Part shown: piece after piece, positions 1 to 9,400 of the stretch
Layout: each line of letters begins with the position of its first letter
Position numbering within the stretch: the first letter of the stretch is position 1
Assembly: GCA_000320605.2 (NCBI GenBank)
Contig: KB445807.1
Coordinates: forward strand, 1-33,162
DNA from: Gelatoporia subvermispora B
Lineage: Eukaryota > Basidiomycota > Agaricomycetes > Polyporales > Gelatoporiaceae
Length of the DNA stretch: 33,162 nucleotides
Direction of reading: 5' to 3'
Notes under the pieces: model-generated
The model's database searches: none
Told to the model about the DNA's origin: nothing
Seen by the model: the letters and a program-made list of their open reading frames with translations, nothing else
Position numbers and translations under genes: made by a program

Positions 1-105
1 TCCCTGGGGTTTCCCCGCTTAAGCCATTTGAAATTCCAAAACAACGGGCCGAACCAGCCCTCGGATCAAATGATGGCGCTGTTAACGCCATTGGAGGATA
101 AGTAG
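1..105 (+). CDS. possible C-terminal end of the retroelement ORF (partial, enters from left edge)
   Basis: Reading from base 1 in frame 1 gives 34 codons without a stop, ending in TAG at 103-105. A competing frame (from base 3) is also open to TAA at 91-93. I cannot tell which, if either, is coding, and no catalytic reverse-transcriptase or GIY-YIG motif is visible. The position just upstream of the ribozyme-containing 3' region is where the end of a Penelope-like reverse transcriptase would lie. Upstream sequence would decide this. Confidence 0.2.
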   Translation, partial: SLGFPRLSHLKFQNNGPNQPSDQMMALLTPLEDK

Positions 106-184
106 TGATTGGTAAGGGCGTTTGTAATTGTGCTTACACCTCGGCCTCCGGCCTCCGGCCGTCGGCGCCCGCTGACGCAATTGA

Positions 185-268
185 GTCGACTAACGTGGTC
201 CTGATGAGTCTATATAAGACGAAACGGGTTTGCTGGGTGGTTCCCCAGCCTGTTGACCCCAAGTCGAC
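185..268 (+). ncRNA. hammerhead ribozyme, type I (stem I open)
   Basis: All conserved core elements are present in the right order: CTGATGA (201-207), stem II GTCT/AGAC (208-211 with 217-220, loop ATATA), GAAA (221-224), stem III, and the cleavage triplet GTT (252-254). Stem I is GGTC/GACC (197-200 with 255-258). It extends past an internal loop through a 7-bp helix, GTCGACT/AGTCGAC (185-191 with 262-268). Stem III pairs C225-G252, G226-T251 and G227-C250, then continues after a small bulge as GCTGGG/CCCAGC (232-237 with 244-249). Predicted self-cleavage is 3' of T254. GTT is an allowed NUH site, though less common than GTC. The asymmetric internal loop in stem I is where loop-loop contacts with the stem II loop could form. 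In Penelope-like elements such ribozymes sit in the terminal repeats and are thought to process the RNA. Confidence 0.88.
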
Positions 269-280
269 CAGATATCAGGA

Positions 281-328
281 AGTCTTCCAGACTAGGATAA
301 GTATCCATCGCGGCGTCTTCGACGCCGC
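281..328 (+). other. two RNA hairpins between ribozyme and telomeric seed (copy A)
   Basis: AGTCT (281-285) pairs with AGACT (289-293) around a TCC loop. GCGGCGTC (310-317) pairs with GACGCCGC (321-328) around a TTC triloop, two bases before the telomeric repeat. Both hairpins recur in copy B. The first keeps its stem with a changed loop. The second has an entirely different stem sequence (433-457), so the pairing rather than the sequence appears conserved. Inference: these are recognition structures near the 3' end of the element RNA, possibly for the reverse transcriptase. Confidence 0.6.
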
Positions 329-330
329 CA

Positions 331-342
331 CCTAACCCTAAC
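331..342 (+). repeat. telomeric repeats (CCCTAA) at end of element copy A
   Basis: Two C-rich telomeric units lie directly between the end of copy A and the start of copy B. The C-rich strand reads 5' to 3' on the + strand, as at the left end of a chromosome. Confidence 0.75.
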
Positions 343-473
343 GAAACGGGTTTGCTGGGTGGTTCCCCAGCCTGTTGACCCACGTCGACACTCTAACACA
401 GGTAGTCTTCAAGACTAGGATAAGTATCCATCGCACCTCTCGCTTCGCTCGAGGTGCCACCTAACCCTAACCC
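343..473 (+). mobile_element. 5'-truncated second copy of the retroelement tail, ending in telomeric repeats
   Basis: This stretch starts at GAAAC, inside the ribozyme core, and matches copy A from 221 onward. The first 39 bases are identical. Similarity then weakens and recovers through the AGTCT/AGACT hairpin (404-416), the block around 417-432 and the terminal hairpin (433-439 with 451-457). It ends in CCTAACCCTAACCC (460-473). It lacks CTGATGA and stem II, so it cannot fold as a complete ribozyme. Loss of 5' sequence is what incomplete reverse transcription from the 3' end leaves behind. The order telomere, copy A, telomere, copy B, telomere toward the chromosome interior fits successive attachments to a chromosome end. 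Confidence 0.6.
460..473 (+). repeat. telomeric repeats at inner end of element copy B
   Basis: Just over two CCCTAA units follow the terminal hairpin of copy B. Unique chromosomal sequence, including the 3' flank of the SPA2 gene, begins right after. Confidence 0.75.
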
Positions 474-619
474 AAAGGCCACACCGGGTTGACACCCGAC
501 ACTTGCCCGCTCACGAAGCATATGGCAGAACGAACTTCACGGAAAAAATCCAGTTTAATGTCATGTCCCCGAATTATAAAATATCCTAGGTATATCACAC
601 ATGTACAACACTGCGAACC

Positions 620-3600
620 CTACAGCTTCATCAATGCCTTCATCGCGTTGGCCACAGCAAAGCTCGACTTCGCCATAATCTGCCGCGACTCCTTCGTCAC
701 CTCAGGCTGCGCCTGCACCTCGCTGAGCTTGTTCGCATGATCGCCTAGTTCGCGCAAAATCTCCTCTCCTTGCTGAGCGGAGTTTGGCGGCAGGTTGTCC
801 TTGCAGACCGCGACTATGCTTGAGACAATCGTGATGATCTGCGTAAGATTCTCGTTCAGAGTCGGTGATGGTGTCGGACTTCTGACGCCCGAGAGAACAC
901 TCTGGATGGCGTAGACGATGGACTCCGTCTGCGCCTCGAGGTAGGGCTTTATGTGGACTATTGAGTAGAGCGCACGATTGGATCAGAGGCCGCTCACCTT
1001 GAGCTCAGTCCAAGCATCTTCTGGTCCCTCCGCCGGGCCCGATTCGTCGCTCGTGACGTTTCCAGCATTACGAGACGAGGGGTGGTCGAAGATAGGCGGT
1101 GGTGAACTTGTGTCCGAGCCCGACATCGTGGCAGATGGAGGCCCACGGCGGTCCTCCTGTGACGAGAAGCGAGACTGTGATGCTGATTCCGGCATTCGAG
1201 GAGCTGGCCCGTTCGAGAAGTCCTCGCCGCGCTTCGAGCTCGCACTGCTCGCACCGCGCTGGTGAGACGAACGATACTCGTCTACAGAGCGCAACGATGG
1301 CGCGTATCCGTTCGTCGCAGACGTCGGGGTCGCCGTCGACACTGCCCACTGCTCCTGCTCCGTACGGGTCGCCTTGCGAATACACACCGTCTTGCCGATT
1401 TCGGTGATCGTCGCGGAGACGTGGCTCGCGGCTGCGTCGAGCAAGCTGACGGGCGACATGCCTGAGCTGGTCGCGTGCGTCTTAGTCGCAGCGGCAAGGT
1501 TGCTCAGCGTGGCTTCGGCGCGCTCACGTAGGGTGCGCAGGGTATCGAAGTCGATCTCTGAGCGGTCCCGCCGCGGTTTTCGCTCGAAGGCACGGATGTC
1601 GTCGACAATGGCGGTCACGGCATTAATAACAGCCTTCATTGGCGTCAAGACACGTGTGGGCGCATTGGACCGGCCGGCGGTAAGAAGGCTGTCGATTGCG
1701 GAGACGAAAGCGGTAACGTGAATATCCAACAGGCCGCCATCAGGTGAAACAGGCAGTTGATCATCCATCTTCGGTGCTTGCAGGAATAATTGTGACGTGG
1801 CTACTCAAGTAGGTGAGATATACTCAAGTAATAGAAAAGATCGAGACGCACCTTTTACACTCCTCAATTCCGTCTTAGCTTGCTCATATTTGCGCTTGTA
1901 CTCCTTCAGCTGAGAGTCAAGCTCCCGGATCAGGGCAAGGTCCGAGTCCTTCGATGCCATTAGCTCGTCGTTCCGGCGGGAGAGTTCGGATAGCTCCTCC
2001 ATGAGGCCCTCCATATCTGAGCGCAGTTGATCCAAGATGTCCGGATCGGTCTGCAGAGAATGAGAGTCAAGATTGCGCGACGTAGTTGGAAGACGCACCT
2101 GTCCGCCTCCTCCTTCTGCCTCCAGACGCTCGCACCGCTCACGCAAAATTTGGAGCTCATCCTCATCCTCCAGCGATCGTCGGGATGCGATCTCCTGGTC
2201 CCTCGTCCGGTCCTCCCGCAGCGCCTCAAGCTCTTGCTGCAACGTCAGCATCGCTAAGCTCTTCTCCTCGGCGACCTGTCAGAAGCTACATTAGCGGTTA
2301 ATATGTTGTGATACGGCGTGTTACTCACCCTTCGCAGCTCCTCTAGCTCGTCCTCCAGCGCCCTCACCCGCTCCTCGCTCTCTGCCCACTTCTGTTCCCG
2401 CTGCTGTGTGTCTTCTACCTCACGCTCGAGCCCCGTGATCCGCTGCTGCATCGTCGCAATCTTGAACTCGTAGTCCCTCCGCAGCCGCTCCGAATCCTCC
2501 CCTCCTCCCCCTCCACCTACGCTCACCCGTCCTCCGCCCAGCATTCGCGCTCCGATCGCGGCGACGCCTGTTGAGCGGTCTGATGCGACTGACGCGCGCC
2601 CGAACGACATCTTGTCGAAATAGTCTTCCCCACTGCGCCCCGCGCCGTCTTCATCGTCCGCATCTGCCTGCAAGCGCGCACTGAGGGCACTGAGGCCGGC
2701 TAGACCAGCTAGGCCACCAGGGGACGGACTCCGCGGGCTCAGCTCGCCGTCGTCCGTGTCTGTCTCGCGGCCGGGCCCCCGTGCGCGGTCGCGGTCGTCG
2801 ATGGCAGTGCTGCCGCTCTCACGCACCTCGCGGCCGTACGGCACCTCGATGTCCTCTTCCGCGATCGTGCTCTTGTTCGGGATCACCATCCCCATGCCCG
2901 CCGTCGCGCTCTGCGCCGCGCTCGCCGCCGTGCTCTCGCTAGTCGTGCTCACGCTTTCACTCGGCCGCCGCCCGATATTCGCCCCCGGCACATCCTCCGA
3001 GCGTCGCCCGCCAATATCCTGCGAGGGCCGTCGCCGTTCGCCGCCGTACAGATCCGTAGACGGTTTTCGCCGCGACATGGAGGCAGTGGCTGCGTTCGCC
3101 GGGTAGGTGTCCGCTCCGCCATACGCATCTGCGCTCCGCCGCCCCGTGCTCATGTCCTCACTGGGGCGACGCCCGGACGGGCTGCCCGTGTACCCGCGGT
3201 CGATGCTCTCGGAACCACGGCCGTTGCGCAGCGAGCCGGGTTGAGTCGCCTTGGAAGACCGTGGAGCGTTGGGGAAGTCGGGCGAAGGGTAGTCGTCATA
3301 CGTCGACTGCGGGGAGGTCATCGTCGCGCCGTCGAGGGGCTGAGGGCATGGTGAGACGATCAGCGGTAACACGAGGGAGAAGGCACTCACGTCTTCTTTG
3401 AATTCAGGGTATCGGCGCGCCAGTTCGTAGTACACATCGCTGGACAAGTCCTTGAACCTGCCCGTTGGCAGCGTCGCGAGCTTCTGCCGTGCCTGGTTGC
3501 GTTTCGGATGGAAGTCGTCTCGGACGGGAAGGAATGGGACTGCCAGCGCGCGGTCAATGGGACGTACGACGTACACGGACTCCGTACGTACCTTCATTAT

Positions 3601-3965
3601 CCGTAGTGTTATTCTTTCGCCGTACAAGTTCGTCGTATACGTCTGTCGAGAGTTCTTGGAACTGCTGCCGCGTAAGGCGCGTGAGCTTCTGGCGCGCAGT
3701 TGAGCGCGAGTTGGCGGGTTCTACAGTGCGCGATTAGATCGGAGTGATGATGCAAAGTGTAGGCCACACCTTTGGCAAGGTACGATGCGAGATACTTGCT
3801 GAGCTCGTCAAAGTGGGTGCGTGCGATGGTGCGCGGGTCGGAGGGGGCGAAGGACGGCAGAGGCTGATCTTTGAGTGGTCGGAAGGAGTCTGTGCGATAG
3901 TTGGATATACTAGAGTAGGTAGTATTAGTTGGAGACGAAGCCCGTGTCGAGCCTGCACGTTTCAT
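620..3965 (-). CDS. SPA2: Spa2-like polarisome scaffold protein (GIT/SHD domain)
   Basis: Eight exons on the minus strand: 3965-3770, 3720-3592, 3539-3391, 3339-2329, 2275-2099, 2050-1852, 1776-998, 946-620; total 2967 nt, 988 aa. The N terminus carries two Spa2-homology repeats, each containing ARQKL and then DVYDELVRR (about residues 66-105) or DVYYELARRYPEF (about 109-158). A long Ser/Pro/Arg-rich disordered region follows (about 165-430), then a coiled coil (about 436-620). A conserved segment with LPVSPDGGLLDIHV comes next, and a C-terminal helical domain starts at PYLEAQTE. This is the Spa2/Sph1 order. In fungi Spa2 holds the polarisome (Bni1 formin, Bud6, Pea2) and MAPK components at the hyphal tip. 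The last intron (947-997) uses the acceptor AAAG, because the upstream CAATAG breaks the frame. The 48-nt intron 2051-2098 is in frame and could be retained. Start: the ATG at 3965 begins the conserved N terminus. Confidence 0.93.
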
Positions 3966-5668
3966 GGTGGTATGGTATTCAAGACTTGGATGTTATGGTG
4001 ATATGGTATTCTGGTATTCAAGAATTGAGGGATATCAGGCCTTCGTCGGGGTATCGGGTGAAACTGAAATTCGCGAGCGCGGAGAGCGGTAGATAATGCA
4101 GAATACAGCAGGTCTCTCTCAGGAACAGGCGAGGCGAGAATGCATGTGGCACAAGCGAGCTGCGAGAAGGACTCGGGGAGGATGGCAGCGGAAGTAGTCT
4201 CGCGCTGCAAGCCTCGCTGTAGCCTGCAGGCAACCATCTGCTCTCTCACGTGCCGCTTTCGCACGCACCTGACACCTCCCACGGGTCGACACTTCTCGCT
4301 CCGGTAACTATTGGAGTTACATTTTAACTCAACGTTGACTCGGTCACCCACTGATGGTCTATAATGAATGTTTGAAGCTATGCGCATTCTGCATCGTACA
4401 AAACTCTGCACATTGGCTTTTCTCGACGTCCACCCAGCCCCTCTCGATTAATCCCGCGCATGATCTCTCCAATACTCCGTGATGGCAACTTACATCTGAA
4501 TCAGGTCTCATCTCGGACACTTGTCTACACTACACAGCTCGACAGATTGCTCGTGGCATCCCAGACGCTGCGTTCAGAGCCAATGACTCTGAACCGTTCC
4601 CATAGCTGCTGATTGACTGAAAGTTGACCGCGTCAAACTGTTGCGAAAAAAATCCCACGAACTGTGGGTGCTAAGGCGAAGACAGAGGTGAGACTGCAAG
4701 CGTGCTGTACATGTTTGATAGAGCTAAGTTTCCTCATCAGCTGGGGGCTCAGAGTCGTGCCGGAACACGGTGCGGGCGATTCCAGCACTACTGAGGCGAC
4801 GCGAAGCTACTTTCACTTTGGCACGGTTCGCGTTCGTTTCGCGACAATGCTCTGCGCAGCATGTAACGGCCACACTTAGCTAGTGACAGTAATATTACTA
4901 CTGTCGGACTGCGAGCGGATCTCGAAGCATGGATTGCGCTATAACCTGGCGTTCGTGGGTGGCTTGTATCAGCGTAGGAGATTTATAAACCGTCCTTAAA
5001 AGGAGGTTTGCACACAATCTCACGACCTTCCCAGCTGAAATTCAATGCATAAGCCCGAGGGAATGCATAAATGACGGTAACTCAGCGACTTCATCCACTA
5101 TGGGCCGATTCCTTCCTGAAGTGCTGCTCAGTAACCTTCTGACTACCTAATGATCGATGTCGCGACGCCTTAAGCCTTAGTCCTTAGGCTTTCTAAGTGC
5201 ACGCAACTCAGTCATCACGCACTCGGCGTCGTCGTAACGATATTGACCTAGTTTGGTGTAGTCCATATGTTCCTTCTCGTACGGGAAGAGGTACGTCTGT
5301 CTATCCATAACGATTATGGTCTTCGAAACTCGCTTTGGCCTCAATCATATCCTAATCTCTGCCCTCCACAGCCACATCGACGCCTGGGACTGGGAAGAAG
5401 AGGAAGCGTAGTCTCGCCTCTGACACAAATGCGTCGCACGATGAAGACAAGAAGCTGCCGTGTGATATTGAAGCCTTGGTCTAGCACGAGCTGAATCCCA
5501 CCCATATCTGGGGCGTGTCCATGGATGCTGTCATTCTCAGTGACTCGCTCAGGACATTTTAGCGAGCGGTCTGCGGAGGCCAGGCATGCGTCAGCACATG
5601 CGGTATACGGTAGTGAGATACTGACTGGTGTGCTCCGTAATTCCACAAATGCTGCACTGTACCGGGCG
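3966..5668. other. intergenic, no supported gene (5' flank of SPA2)
   Basis: About 1.7 kb with only short, mutually overlapping open frames. The SPA2 promoter should lie in the first few hundred bases. A short + frame near 5373-5483 encodes a basic run (KKRKR) followed by an acidic stretch, like a nuclear-localisation segment. It has no start, no splice partner and no recognisable domain. Confidence 0.4.
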
Positions 5669-6028
5669 TCACTTACACCCAGCGGCGGAATGTTCTACAT
5701 TCGTAAGTTGCATATGTGAGCTGGCCGATGCAGTGCCACTGGCCGGGAGAGCCTGAGCAGGAGAGGGAACTGCAGATGTATCGGGAGCCGTGGAAGCAGT
5801 AGTGATAACAGATGTATGAGCAGAAGCAATGGGGAAGACAGAGTGAACGACCGACAGTAGTGATTCGCTGAAATCCTGTAGCCATCGACCTGAACAATTG
5901 AGCTCCTCCCTGATGTGCTCACGAGTCTTCAGCTGTCCTGCCTGTGCACATTCAAGCACCCGTTGCAGATCTAGCTCCTGCAATAATATGTGCCCGCCAA
6001 ACTTGAAAATATCTCTTGCCCGAACCAT
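5669..6028 (-). CDS. hypothetical protein fragment, 119 aa
   Basis: An ATG-initiated frame of 119 codons. The first ~65 residues read like a folded helical domain (a hydrophobic and charged mix with LQELDLQRVLECA), and the rest is Ala/Ser/Thr-rich. I do not recognise it with confidence. The spacing of the helical part is loosely reminiscent of C-terminal tails of repeated RecQ-like helicase genes in basidiomycetes, but I see no helicase motif here. The reading upstream of the ATG closes quickly. It could be a small gene, the last exon of something decayed, or chance. Confidence 0.2.
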   Translation of the reverse strand: MVRARDIFKFGGHILLQELDLQRVLECAQAGQLKTREHIREELNCSGRWLQDFSESLLSVVHSVFPIASAHTSVITTASTAPDTSAVPSPAQALPASGTASASSHMQLTNVEHSAAGCK

Positions 6029-6443
6029 TTCTTTGTCTGCTCATCCCGCCAGTCGAGTAGTAGGCCGCGCAACCGCTCTTCGGCATTACTTAGGGCGTGT
6101 GTGTATGGCCCAATGACCGTCATCAGCGAACTAGTCTTCTTGCTGGCGCAAGTATCACAGAGACCTTGAGGATGGGCTGAGTTTTCGAGTATACAACAGA
6201 CAGTATGGGTTAGTCTCGGAGCACAGAGCTGGCGGTCATGCGGGTGCAGCCGCGACGGCGCGACATAGACGACTTCCTTATATATACCGCCGCATTCCTT
6301 TTACGGAATAGACAGGAGCGTCCGTAGAATCCAGCACGCAATTTTCATGGCTATGCTAGCCGCTCAAAATTACTTCGATGTCTAGCCTACATTGTCCGCA
6401 CGATCCACATAATGATATACCAAGATGTACTACCCTCGAGCAA
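6029..6443. other. intergenic, 3' flank of DRS2
   Basis: About 400 bp without a supported gene. The DRS2 stop codon is at 6444-6446 on the minus strand, so this stretch should contain its 3' UTR and polyadenylation signals. I see no unambiguous AATAAA element. Confidence 0.4.
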
Positions 6444-9400
6444 CTAATATCCCGACGGCCTTGCACCCGTCTTGGACGTGTCATATGCACGGATGAGCCG
6501 CGCCTGGTCCTGCCGAGCCGCATTCTCCGTCTGACTGAAAGCAAAACCCCTATTGCGCCGCATTCGCTGTACCGCACGAACTTTCTTGATGGCCTTCTGG
6601 AACCTACATGGCAAAATATGTCAGTCCAGGGAGGTTCAGCACGGGCGAATAGGTGTACGCACTGCTCCTGCCGTGGTCGATAATCTGGTATATTGTATTT
6701 TTGTATTTCCTGAGCGATGTGGTACGTTTCAGGTCGGTACGTCCGCCGATAGCTGACAAAGGTGTCAGTCATGCTGAGTAGTATCGTCACGAGAACGGAA
6801 ACTTACTATTTCCACACGAAGTCGCGAGTAAGGCAAATGACAGGGACCAGAATGAGCATGAAGTAAAAGACAGCGTCTGTCCATAGCCGTGGCACCAGCC
6901 CGTAGTACTCCTTAGAGAAACCGATGGCCGGCGCGACGACAGCATACAAGGGGAGAAAAAGCATTGTGAAGACAAAAGATCCAGGGATGGCTGAGAGTCG
7001 TCAGAATAAACCTGCTCACGACAGCTCTTCGATGCTTACCAGCTACAGTATACTTCGTCCACAGGCTAATCAACATCGTTAGCGCAAGTCTCGGCGAAAA
7101 GCACACGACATACTCTGAGATCAACGCCGCCTTTCCGAGAACAGTGAGGAGGACAATGAGATACAACATGGTACCCCAGAACCAGTGTCCGGAGTCGAGA
7201 CCAGTCGCCTGCTTGAGATCTCCCCAGAAGATAATTACAGAGAAACCAAAACATATCTACATCACAAATCAGCCGATCTTTCGAATGTCAGCACAAAAAA
7301 TCACTCACAATGCTGTGGTACAGTGCATTAGCGAACCACAGCCAGAAGGCGGTTTTCGTGAAGAAGGCATTCCGTTGCCCGAGCATGTACAGTTGGGGAT
7401 AGCGGTCGAGTATGCGAGCGGAGACGAACTGATCGAAGACGCCAATGACAAGCGGAGGTAGCAGAGTGAATACGACGTTGTACAATGAGAGTGTCCATGA
7501 TTCGTAAGCGATTTGCCCAGAGAAGTTGTTGAAGAACGAGAACTGCAGAGGACAAAACGATCAATTTAAATGGTTCAGCAAATATAGGCGTTACACGCAC
7601 CCAAAATTGGGTCATATACAGCACGATATTTTTGTAGAATGAATCTGTACACCGGCGTAAGTCCTAGCCTTTCAGTCTTGTCAGTTACTCACATAGAATG
7701 AGTTTCGAAAGTCGTTGATAGCTCCAGGAACCATGTACGAGTAGTAGCTTCTTCAGATACCGGAATTGCGAGATGGCAACGTCAGCAGAACGAGCCGCTT
7801 GCAGACCCTACAAACAATTCAATGTCTTGCCATGTGTACAACATCATGATTCCATACCTCGACACCAGAGATACCAACGCCGACATGAGCAGCCTGAATC
7901 ATGCTGACATCGTTGGCACCGTCTCCGATTGCAAGGAGGATAGACTTTTGGTTCTTCTTCACGAGCTTCACAACTAACGCCTTCTGTAATGGTGATACAC
8001 GACCTGAAGGACGGTGAGACCGGGGAAGGATATCAAGACCACCTGACTTACAACAGATAACGGCTTTGCACATGATGGCGAGCTCGAGGAAGGTCTTCGA
8101 AATCTCCTTCTCGAGTGCGAATGTAAGACTCTTGCCATCTGTGATTGTGTGAGATAAAGACCCAATGTGAAACAGACTGTGTCCGTACCGATAATCAACG
8201 CCAGATCTTCGAGCTCTCCAGTGCTTCTTTGACTCTTGATAGCTATCAAGCGCTTGTTAATGAAGTCGTGCGTTTCGTGCGATGTTTCCTCGTTGACGAT
8301 GACCTGCGGCCCGTTATACTGAAACTGAAAAACCAGCTCGACGTGTGCGACATACCAAGTTCATGGATTCGGAGATCAGCTTGCAGGACATGCCGATGTT
8401 GATCGCGGTCTCTTGTCGGTCACCAGTCAAAACCCAGACCTGACGCGCACATTTGTTGATCTCGTCAAAAGGACAATCAAGCAAAAGAGTAGTACCTTGA
8501 TCCCAGCCATTTGTAGCGTGTGGATGGTATCAGGCACGCCATCCTGAAGTTTGTCCTCGATCGCAGTCGCACCCAGAAGGAGCATATCCTTCTCAATGAG
8601 TTCAGCTGCTTGGTCTAGAGCCTCACCACGGCCATTGATCGTGGCAGCCGCCTGATCATAGATCGCCACCCACTGCCGGTATTCGTTCTCAGGGATGTCG
8701 CGCGAGGCAATACATAGCGTCCGAAGACCTTCAGTGGCATAATCCTATCACGAGCCGTTTAGAACATGTGAAGTGAGGGCGGTCCGGTACTGACCTCGAG
8801 ATGCACTAGAGTCTTCTCGGTGAATGGCTGATTCTCACTGAGGCGCTCCAGGATGACAGTGTCCGCGCCTTTGCAGAAGAGCTTGACCTTGCCGTCCGGA
8901 CAGCGCACGATCGTGGACATCCGTTTCCTTGTCGAGTTGAACTCGCAAATGTTGAGAATCTCATACTCCATCGAGGTACCGTTAACATTGATGAGCACGG
9001 AGCGCGGCTTGCGGGTCTGCACAGCGCCAACACAATCTGTCCGGTCAGCACATCGCTGAAGAGTATCTAGGAGTACTGACGTGAAATTGGTATCCGAGTT
9101 GCTCAGCACCCGCAACGAGGGCCGCCTCGTCCGGAGAACTAGCCTGGTACCGCATCTTGCCGTCGTGGAGTTCCGGGATGACGGTATGGCACACAGCCAG
9201 GAGAGTTAAGAACTCATGCACCACCTCCGCCTCGCCGTTGCCGTCGGCGCCAAAGTCTACGAACGGATTCTGGCCGCCCCCGAGCAGCGTCTTCATCTCC
9301 GCGAACGTGCGCCAACCGTCCTTACCGTCCTCGCCGCGCCGGCTCTCATCGACGACGTCCGCATACGCCACACCTCCAATACTGCAAAGCCGGAACTCCA

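Larger units (their letters stand above)
1..342 (+). mobile_element. 3' end of a Penelope-like retroelement (Coprina/Athena type) joined to telomeric repeats
   Basis: Seen: an open frame runs in from the left edge and stops at 105. It is followed by a GC-rich leader, a complete hammerhead ribozyme (185-268), two small hairpins (281-293 and 310-328) and then CCTAACCCTAAC (331-342). A second copy of the same tail starts immediately at 343. Known: endonuclease-deficient Penelope-like elements of fungi and rotifers attach to telomere ends. Reverse transcription is primed by the G-rich overhang, so the sense strand of the element runs into CCCTAA repeats. Many Penelope-like elements carry hammerhead ribozymes in their terminal repeats. 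Inference: the ribozyme, the telomeric seed, its orientation and the 5'-truncated neighbour all fit such an element. No reverse-transcriptase motif is inside the window, so the family call rests on architecture alone. Confidence 0.6.

Noticed and set aside
1..473. Calling the left edge the physical chromosome end
   Set aside because: Only two telomeric units occur at each junction, and the element continues off the window. Subtelomeric position is likely, but the true end is not shown.
983..1768. Reading through the last SPA2 intron (frame ends ...VSGL stop)
   Set aside because: The donor GTGAGC and the conserved PYLEAQTE exon downstream show that the frame continues after splicing to 620.
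4720..4740. CTGATGAGGAAAC on the minus strand, resembling a second hammerhead core
   Set aside because: There is no stem II between CTGATGA and GAAA, and no complementary stem I or III around it.
8145..8402. + strand open frames opposite DRS2, COG3, SPA2 and noxR exons
   Set aside because: They are antisense shadows of well-supported spliced genes without independent motifs.
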